NCBI GenBank assembly: GCA_025360685.1
Contig: JANYBR010000185.1
Coordinates: 1 to 25,570 of the forward strand
From: Pseudomonadota bacterium
Lineage (GTDB): Bacteria; Pseudomonadota; Alphaproteobacteria; Micropepsales; Micropepsaceae
Reading direction: 5' to 3'
Length of the DNA stretch: 25,570 nt
This document shows, one piece after another, positions 20,180 to 25,570 of this stretch (the stretch's first letter is position 1; every line of letters begins with the position of its first letter). Position numbers and translations under genes: made by a program. The notes below the pieces were generated by a model. The model had not been told where the DNA came from, ran no database searches, and saw only the letters and a list, made by a program, of their open reading frames with translations.

Positions 20180-21751
20180 ATGCCGCTTGCCGCGCCATCC
20201 TCGACTCGCCCGCGTCCGGCGGTGCTGTGCATTCTCGACGGCTGGGGCTGGCGGCCTGAAACACAAGACAATGCAATCGCGGCAGCCAAGACGCCGAACT
20301 ACACGCGCATGCTGACGGATTGCCCGCACGCGCTGCTCGCCACATCAGGCCGCGCTGTTGGATTGCCGGCAGGCCAGATGGGAAATTCCGAAGTCGGTCA
20401 CATGAACATCGGCTCGGGCCGCATCGTCGCCCAGGACTTGCCGCGCATCGATGTCGCAATCGAGGACCGCGCGCTCGCCACACGTCCGGCGCTGCTCGAT
20501 CTGATCGCGAAGGTGCATGCTGCAAAGGGCGCCGTGCATGTTGCAGGACTGCTGTCGCCTGGTGGTGTGCACAGTCACCAATCGCATATCGCCGCGTTGG
20601 TGCGCGCGCTGAGCGATGCGAAAATTCCGGTGTTCGTGCACGCCATTCTCGATGGCCGCGATACGCCGCCGAAGAGCGCGCTGGGCTTTCTGAAAGATTT
20701 CGAAGCGTCGATCGCCGGACTCGTCGGCGTGCGCGTCGCAACCGTCTCGGGACGTTATTTTGCGATGGATCGCGACAAGCGCTGGGACCGAGTGCAACTT
20801 GCTTATGACGCAATGGTGGACGCCGACGGCCGCGATGTCGCGGATGCGCACACGGCAATCACTGAGTCCTACGCGAATGACGTTACCGACGAATTCGTCA
20901 CGCCTTGCGTGATTGGCGACTATGCCGGCATGTCCGATGGCGACGGTTTCCTGTTTGCCAACTTCCGCGCCGATCGTGCCCGGGAAATCTGCTTGGCCTT
21001 GCTCGACAAGGGATTCGAAGGCTTTCAGCGCGCGCGAACTATCCGCTTCTCCGCCGCCGCCGGCATGACGGAATATTCCGACGCGTTGAACACGCTGATG
21101 ACCGCACTATTTCCGGCCGAGAATGTGACGAGCACACTTGGCGAGCTTGTTTCACAGCTTGGTATGAAACAGTTGCGCATCGCCGAGACCGAAAAATACG
21201 CCCATGTCACCTTCTTTCTGAACGGCGGCCGCGAGGCGCAGTTCGAAGGCGAGGATCGCATCCTGGTGCCGAGCGCAAAGGTTGCGACCTACGATCAGAA
21301 GCCTGAGATGAGCGCGCGCGAAGTCTTGGCGCGTCTGGAAAATGCGATTGCGTCTGGGAAATACGACCTGATCGTCGTCAATTTCGCCAATCCCGATATG
21401 GTCGGCCATACCGGAATTATGAATGCCGCGGTCGAAGCAGTGGAAGTGATCGACGAGTGCCTGGGCCGCCTGCGCACGGCCGTGGAAAAGGCTGGCGGCA
21501 TGCTGCTTGTCACGGCCGACCACGGCAACATCGAGATGATGAAAGATCCGGTGACGCGCGAGCCGCACACCGCACACACCACGCTCGATGTTCCCATCAT
21601 CGTGGTGAACGCCAGGCCCGGCACGAAGCTTTGCAATGGCCGCCTTTCGGATGTCGCACCAACTCTTCTTGCCTTGATGGAACTGACCAAGCCGCCGGTG
21701 ATGACCGGTCATTCGCTCATCAAACCGGTGGCAGCGGAGAGTGCAGTCTGA
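20180..21751 (+). CDS. gpmI: 2,3-bisphosphoglycerate-independent phosphoglycerate mutase
   Basis: The 523-residue cytoplasmic glycolytic enzyme interconverts 3- and 2-phosphoglycerate using two metal ions. It shows the N-terminal metal site CILDGWGWR (D20), the phosphoserine MGNSEVGHMNIG (S70), the insert segments SPGGVHSHQSHI and HAILDGRDTPPKSA, RYFAMDRDKRWDR, and the C-terminal metal motifs FANPDMVGHTG and TADHGN. Full length, with about ten extra residues at the N-terminus. ATG 20180 has a GGA six bases upstream. It is the first gene of the gpmI-envC-ctpA-ctpA operon, an order seen in many alphaproteobacteria; its stop overlaps the envC CTG start. Confidence 0.97.
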   Translation: MPLAAPSSTRPRPAVLCILDGWGWRPETQDNAIAAAKTPNYTRMLTDCPHALLATSGRAVGLPAGQMGNSEVGHMNIGSGRIVAQDLPRIDVAIEDRALATRPALLDLIAKVHAAKGAVHVAGLLSPGGVHSHQSHIAALVRALSDAKIPVFVHAILDGRDTPPKSALGFLKDFEASIAGLVGVRVATVSGRYFAMDRDKRWDRVQLAYDAMVDADGRDVADAHTAITESYANDVTDEFVTPCVIGDYAGMSDGDGFLFANFRADRAREICLALLDKGFEGFQRARTIRFSAAAGMTEYSDALNTLMTALFPAENVTSTLGELVSQLGMKQLRIAETEKYAHVTFFLNGGREAQFEGEDRILVPSAKVATYDQKPEMSAREVLARLENAIASGKYDLIVVNFANPDMVGHTGIMNAAVEAVEVIDECLGRLRTAVEKAGGMLLVTADHGNIEMMKDPVTREPHTAHTTLDVPIIVVNARPGTKLCNGRLSDVAPTLLALMELTKPPVMTGHSLIKPVAAESAV

Positions 21752-23052
21752 GCCTCGCGATCAATCGCATCCGCATTGCTGTCGCCGTTTTGACCGCGGC
21801 GCTTCTTACCGATGCCACAAGAGCGGTCCCGCCGACCCTGCAGCAAAAGCCCCACGCGGCCACTCATGAATCGCGGCCGACCCATGTCGCGCCGCAGACG
21901 CTTGAACTGCTTCCCGATCTGTCGCACGCCATGACCGAGCCGACCGCTGCGAAACTGCCATCGACGGCCGAACAGTACCGCCGCCTCAAGGGCGCCATCA
22001 TCAAGAACAAGCCTGCCGTCGACACTGCCAAGACGCAAAGCGACCGGCTGAAGGAACAAGCGCGCGCGCTGCAGCGCAGATTGATCGATACCGCAGCTCG
22101 CGTTCAAAGCCTCGAGAAGCAGAAGATCGGACTCGATGCCGACATCCAGACTTTGGCGGCACGATATAAGGTCCTGTCGGCAAGTTTTGCGCGTGATCGC
22201 GTCGCGGTTGCGCGTCTTCTGGCTGTCATTGAACGGCTGCAGCACGACACGCCGCCGGCGATGGTAATGCGGCCCGACGATGCTCTGGGTGCTGCGCGCG
22301 GCGCGATGCTGATTGGTGCCTCGCTGCCCGACGTTTACGGACAGGCGGCGAACCTCGCGCACCGAATCGAGATGCTGCAACAAACGCGCAGCTCACTGAT
22401 CGAAAGACGCGCCGAGGCGGTCCGAACGGCGTCGCTCCTGAGTGCAGCCCGTATCGAACTCGATCAACTTCTTGCGACCAAGCAGGCACAGGCCGTTACG
22501 GCGGCAGCCACCTACGGCAGCCTCAAAGCCAAATTGGATGTAATCGCCGGCCAGGCCATGAGTTTGGAGACGTTGCTGGCCCGGGTGGCGGCACTGCGCA
22601 CACATCCAGCACAACAATCAGTCGTTGTGGTAACCGCACAGAACGCGGGTTCCGTCGCCGCCAATTCGCGCGGAACCTTGCTTTTACCGGTCATCGGTAC
22701 CCTGCGTCCGGCAGCGGGAGACAATGGCCACGGGCCGGGTGTGACGTTTTTAACCTCACCGGGCGCCCAGGTCGTTGCGCCTGCCGATTGCGAGGTGCTT
22801 TTTGCCGGTCCTTACCATAAGAGTGGCCAAGTCTTGATACTGGAAGTTACGGTTGGGTACGATCTTGTCCTGGCCGGATTGGCCCGGACAATGGTGCGGC
22901 CCGGCGACCTAGTTTTGGCCGGCGAGCCGGTGGGGGCAATGCCGCAAATGGGTCAATATGGCGAACTCTACTTTGAACTGCGCCGGAATGGCCGGGGCGC
23001 CAATCCGGCTGCACAGTTAGGCCTCGATTCTAGGAAGGCAAAGAGATCATGA
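21748..23052 (+). CDS. envC: EnvC-like murein hydrolase activator, CTG start
   Basis: The product of about 434 residues has a signal peptide (INRIRIAVAVLTAALLTDATRA), a long coiled coil of periplasmic type (about residues 70-290), and a C-terminal LytM/M23-fold domain (about 325-425). The LytM domain is degenerate: the usual zinc histidines are absent (LYFELR where active enzymes have LHFE-type, and no H-x(3)-D at the front). It should therefore activate amidases rather than cut peptidoglycan, as EnvC does at division. No ATG, GTG or TTG lies near the signal peptide. CTG 21748 overlaps the gpmI TGA (CTGA) and has GGAGAG at 21736-21741, six bases upstream; TTG 21790 would remove the signal's basic end. 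ATGA overlap with ctpA. Confidence 0.88.
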   Translation: MSLAINRIRIAVAVLTAALLTDATRAVPPTLQQKPHAATHESRPTHVAPQTLELLPDLSHAMTEPTAAKLPSTAEQYRRLKGAIIKNKPAVDTAKTQSDRLKEQARALQRRLIDTAARVQSLEKQKIGLDADIQTLAARYKVLSASFARDRVAVARLLAVIERLQHDTPPAMVMRPDDALGAARGAMLIGASLPDVYGQAANLAHRIEMLQQTRSSLIERRAEAVRTASLLSAARIELDQLLATKQAQAVTAAATYGSLKAKLDVIAGQAMSLETLLARVAALRTHPAQQSVVVVTAQNAGSVAANSRGTLLLPVIGTLRPAAGDNGHGPGVTFLTSPGAQVVAPADCEVLFAGPYHKSGQVLILEVTVGYDLVLAGLARTMVRPGDLVLAGEPVGAMPQMGQYGELYFELRRNGRGANPAAQLGLDSRKAKRS

Positions 23053-24365
23053 AACGCTTCGCATTCATCGGCCTGGGGATGGTCGTGGGCTTCATCGCCG
23101 CGCTGGGGCTTTTGCCTGCCGCGCATGGCGCCAACGACATGAGTGCCTATCGCCAGCTCGACCTGTTCAGCGACGCCTTCGAACGCGTGCGCGCCAATTA
23201 TGTCCGCCCGGTCGACGATGGCGAGCTGATCAACGCCGCGATCGAAGGCATGGTCTCCAATCTCGATCCGCACTCCAGCTACATGGACGCCAAAGCCTTC
23301 GCCGACATGCAGATCCAGACCAAGGGTTCATTCGGCGGCATCGGCATTGAAGTGACGATGGAGAACGGGCTGGTGAAGGTCATCTCACCGATCGACAATA
23401 CGCCGGCATCGAAAGCCGGCCTGAAGGCTGGCGACTATATCGCCGCCATCAACGGCGCAGCCGTACAAGGCCTCGACCTCAACGCCGCTATCGACAAGAT
23501 GCGCGGACCGGCGGGCAGCAAGATCACGCTGACAATTCTCCGCACCACCGACAAGGCACTGGCCAAGAAACCCTTCGACGTCACCTTGACCCGCGCCGTC
23601 GTGGCCGTCGACGAAGTGCGCTGGCACAGGGAAGGCGATGTCGGTTACATCCGCATGCCGGGCTTCAACGAAAATACCGCAAGCGGACTGGAGAACGCCG
23701 TGCGCGAACTCAAGCGCCAGATCGGTCCCAGCATCAAGGGCTATGTGCTCGATCTGCGCAACAATCCGGGCGGACTTCTTGACCAGGCGGTGCAGGTCTC
23801 CGACGACTTCCTGACGGCGGGCGAGGTGGTCTCCACGCGCGGCCGCCATTCGGAGGACACCCAGCGCTATGATGCGCATGGCGGCGACGTCACGGAGGGA
23901 AGGCCGGTTGTCGTTCTTATCAATGGTGGCACGGCATCTGCCTCCGAGATTGTTGCCGGCGCGTTGCAGGACCATCGTCGGGCGACAATCCTCGGCATGA
24001 CGTCCTTCGGCAAAGGCTCCGTGCAGACGATTATACCGTTGGGTGAAGGCGGCGGTGCGCTGCGCTTGACGACGGCGCGCTACTACACGCCGTCCGGACA
24101 TTCGATCCAGGCCCAAGGCATCGTCCCGGATGTCGCCGTGGCCCAAGGCGACGAAGACGACATCCCGCGCATCGCGCGGCCGAGTGAAGCCGATCTTCCC
24201 GGACATCTGGCCAATGGCGATGCTGCTGCGCATCGTCCGGCGCCGACGATCATCCGTCCGCCGGCCGCGGGTGCCAAACCTGCCGACTACCAGCTTTCCT
24301 ATGCACTCGATCTGCTGCACGGAAAGGTTCCGGCTGCTCCGGTGAAAAGCGCGCAGGCCAACTGA
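23049..24365 (+). CDS. ctpA: S41-family carboxy-terminal processing protease
   Basis: The 438-residue periplasmic serine protease has an N-terminal signal/anchor (KRFAFIGLGMVVGFIAALGLLPAAHG), a PDZ domain (about 85-165, GGIGIEV ... PASKAGLKAGDYIAAINGAAV), and the S41 catalytic core. The core shows GYVLDLRNNPGGLLDQAV, the Ser motif GGTASASE (residues 293-300) and the catalytic Lys in FGKGSVQ (K322). Family members trim C-termini and act on envelope proteins or peptidoglycan hydrolases. ATG 23049 overlaps the envC stop (ATGA), so EnvC and CtpA are translationally coupled; pairing of amidase activator and protease suggests coordinated cell-wall remodelling (inference). Confidence 0.95.
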   Translation: MKRFAFIGLGMVVGFIAALGLLPAAHGANDMSAYRQLDLFSDAFERVRANYVRPVDDGELINAAIEGMVSNLDPHSSYMDAKAFADMQIQTKGSFGGIGIEVTMENGLVKVISPIDNTPASKAGLKAGDYIAAINGAAVQGLDLNAAIDKMRGPAGSKITLTILRTTDKALAKKPFDVTLTRAVVAVDEVRWHREGDVGYIRMPGFNENTASGLENAVRELKRQIGPSIKGYVLDLRNNPGGLLDQAVQVSDDFLTAGEVVSTRGRHSEDTQRYDAHGGDVTEGRPVVVLINGGTASASEIVAGALQDHRRATILGMTSFGKGSVQTIIPLGEGGGALRLTTARYYTPSGHSIQAQGIVPDVAVAQGDEDDIPRIARPSEADLPGHLANGDAAAHRPAPTIIRPPAAGAKPADYQLSYALDLLHGKVPAAPVKSAQAN

Positions 24366-24368
24366 ACG

Positions 24369-25570
24369 ATGGTCGGCCGCGTGGTGAAGGGGATGTTTCT
24401 GACCGCCGCCGGCGCGGCGGCCGGCTTCGGGTTGGCAGTCGCCGCCACGCACTTCGCCTATGGCGCCAACATTTCCCGCTCTGGAACGCAGAGCGAGCTT
24501 GGCCGCTTTGGTCTCGCCTTCGAACGGGTGCGTGACAATTATCTGAGTCAGCCTGAGGATAGAAAGCTCGTGGAAGGCGCCATCAACGGCATGCTGACCA
24601 ACCTCGATGCGCATTCCAGCTACTTCGATCCCGACACATTTGCGGCCATGCAAACCAAGGCGGCCGGCGCCTATGGCGGAATCGGTGTCGTCATCACGGT
24701 AAGCGAAGGCGCAGCGAAGGTTGTCTCGGTGGTCGATTCGATGCCCGCGTCGCGGGCGGGAATCGTAGCGGGAGACCAACTGTTGGCGATCGACGGCGTA
24801 TCAATGCAGGGACATTCGCTCGATGATGTGTCCTCACGCATGCGGGGTAGTGTCGGAACCGACGTGAAGGTGACCATCGCCCGCGCTGCGATCAAGCCGT
24901 TCGATCTGGAACTGACGCGCCGCGCCATCGAAGTCGAGCGCTTGACCTATCACCGCGAAGGCGATGTCGGATATATCAAGATCGTCGCGTTCAGTGATCG
25001 CACCGATCCCGACCTGCGCGCTGCGGTGGCCGCGCTGCGCCGCCAGATCGGACCCTCGCTCAAGGGATTTGTCGTCGACCTGCGCAACAATGGCGGCGGC
25101 GTGCTTCAGGCCTCGATCGACGTGGCGGACGATTTCCTCGATGCGGGAGAGATCGTTTCGGTGCACGGACGCACGTCGCACGACGTCGAACGCTACGACG
25201 CACATTCGGGAGATATCACGGGAGGCAAACCGCTTGTCGTCCTGATCAACGGCGGCACGGCGTCGGCATCGGAAATCGTGGCGGGTGCCCTGCAGGATCA
25301 TCATCGCGCGACCATCCTGGGTACGTTGTCGTTCGGCAAAGGCTCGGTGCAGACCGTGATGCCACTCGAGAACGGCGCGGGCGGCGCCCTTCATATGACA
25401 ACAGCGCGCTACTACACGCCTTCGGGCCGCTCCATCCAGGTCACGGGGATAGTTCCCGACCTTACAGTTTCGGGCGGTCCCGGTTCGCCGGAATATGAGC
25501 GCGAGGCCGAGCTTCCCCATCATCTCGATGCGGAAGGGCCTCCAGCGAAAGCCGCCCGCGCGCCGCTCGA
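24369..25570 (+). CDS. Second S41 carboxy-terminal processing protease (cut by window end)
   Basis: An open frame begins at ATG 24369, three bases after the ctpA stop, and runs off the right edge after 400 codons. It is a paralogue of the preceding gene: a signal/anchor (RVVKGMFLTAAGAAAGFGLAV ending near YGANI), a PDZ domain, VVDLRNNGGGVLQASIDV, the Ser motif GGTASASE (near residue 299) and FGKGSVQ. Catalytic residues are intact. It lacks a strong ribosome site, which suggests coupling to ctpA by termination-reinitiation. Divergence is greater in the PDZ and N-terminal parts than in the catalytic core, as expected of an old tandem duplication whose products may have different targets. The C-terminus is not visible here. 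Confidence 0.93.
   Translation, partial: MVGRVVKGMFLTAAGAAAGFGLAVAATHFAYGANISRSGTQSELGRFGLAFERVRDNYLSQPEDRKLVEGAINGMLTNLDAHSSYFDPDTFAAMQTKAAGAYGGIGVVITVSEGAAKVVSVVDSMPASRAGIVAGDQLLAIDGVSMQGHSLDDVSSRMRGSVGTDVKVTIARAAIKPFDLELTRRAIEVERLTYHREGDVGYIKIVAFSDRTDPDLRAAVAALRRQIGPSLKGFVVDLRNNGGGVLQASIDVADDFLDAGEIVSVHGRTSHDVERYDAHSGDITGGKPLVVLINGGTASASEIVAGALQDHHRATILGTLSFGKGSVQTVMPLENGAGGALHMTTARYYTPSGRSIQVTGIVPDLTVSGGPGSPEYEREAELPHHLDAEGPPAKAARAPL

Noticed and set aside
21457..21747. N-terminal extension of EnvC into gpmI
   Set aside because: This part overlaps gpmI in another frame and would place the signal peptide internally.
23385..24779. 464-codon open frame on the - strand across the ctpA genes
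   Set aside because: It is antisense to two well-supported proteases; long antisense frames are common in GC-rich genes and no domain is recognisable.

Overview
The window reads as a chromosomal segment of a GC-rich alphaproteobacterium with a Caulobacter-type flagellum. The signs are short (275-residue) tandem flagellins, a FlbY homologue, a muramidase-less FlgJ-type rod protein, sigma-54 (GG-N10-GC) promoters at flagellar genes, CtrA-like TTAA-N7-TTAA boxes, and a FlmG-like TPR glycosyltransferase. The genus cannot be fixed from sequence alone. I see no tRNA, rRNA, insertion sequence, phage gene or CRISPR array.

Layout. (1) 55-1994: two tandem flagellins on the + strand, each followed by a hairpin. 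The second has its own sigma-54 promoter, four upstream GGCA-type repeats and a structured leader. (2) 10967 down to 2160, - strand: eight tightly packed genes forming one operon, in order methyltransferase, sulfotransferase, C-methyltransferase-like protein, transketolase N and C subunits, SDR oxidoreductase, ATP-grasp ligase, GH57-like protein. (3) 11036-13692, + strand, divergent from (2): a short NeuB-type synthase and an SpsF-SpsG fusion (CMP-sugar transferase plus PseG-like hydrolase). (4) 15202 down to 13676, - strand: the FlmG-like TPR/glycosyltransferase. (5) 15321-18023, + strand: a large secreted-type beta-propeller protein resembling FlaEY, facing an flgI-flgJ(rod-binding)-flbY operon on the - strand (19888 to 18028). 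(6) 20180 to the right edge, + strand: gpmI-envC-ctpA and a second, incomplete ctpA paralogue, a cell-division/envelope housekeeping operon.

How it may work together. NeuB, SpsF and SpsG belong to nonulosonic-acid (sialic, pseudaminic or legionaminic-like) pathways, and the FlmG-type protein is the expected transferase onto flagellin. The eight-gene operon adds enzymes absent from the textbook pseudaminate and legionaminate routes: a two-subunit transketolase, a ligase, a GH57-like protein, a sulfotransferase and two methyltransferases. I infer a flagellin-glycosylation island that builds an unusual, possibly methylated and sulfated, nine-carbon-type or chain-modified sugar. Enzyme families are well supported; the final product and pathway order are inference.

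Expression signals. Many junctions are stop/start overlaps, including three TTG starts overlapping TGA and one CTG start overlapping TGA. CtrA-like boxes lie in the two divergent intergenic regions of the glycosylation genes, and sigma-54 promoters lie at flagellin 2 and flgI, which suggests coupling of glycosylation to the flagellar and cell-cycle programme.
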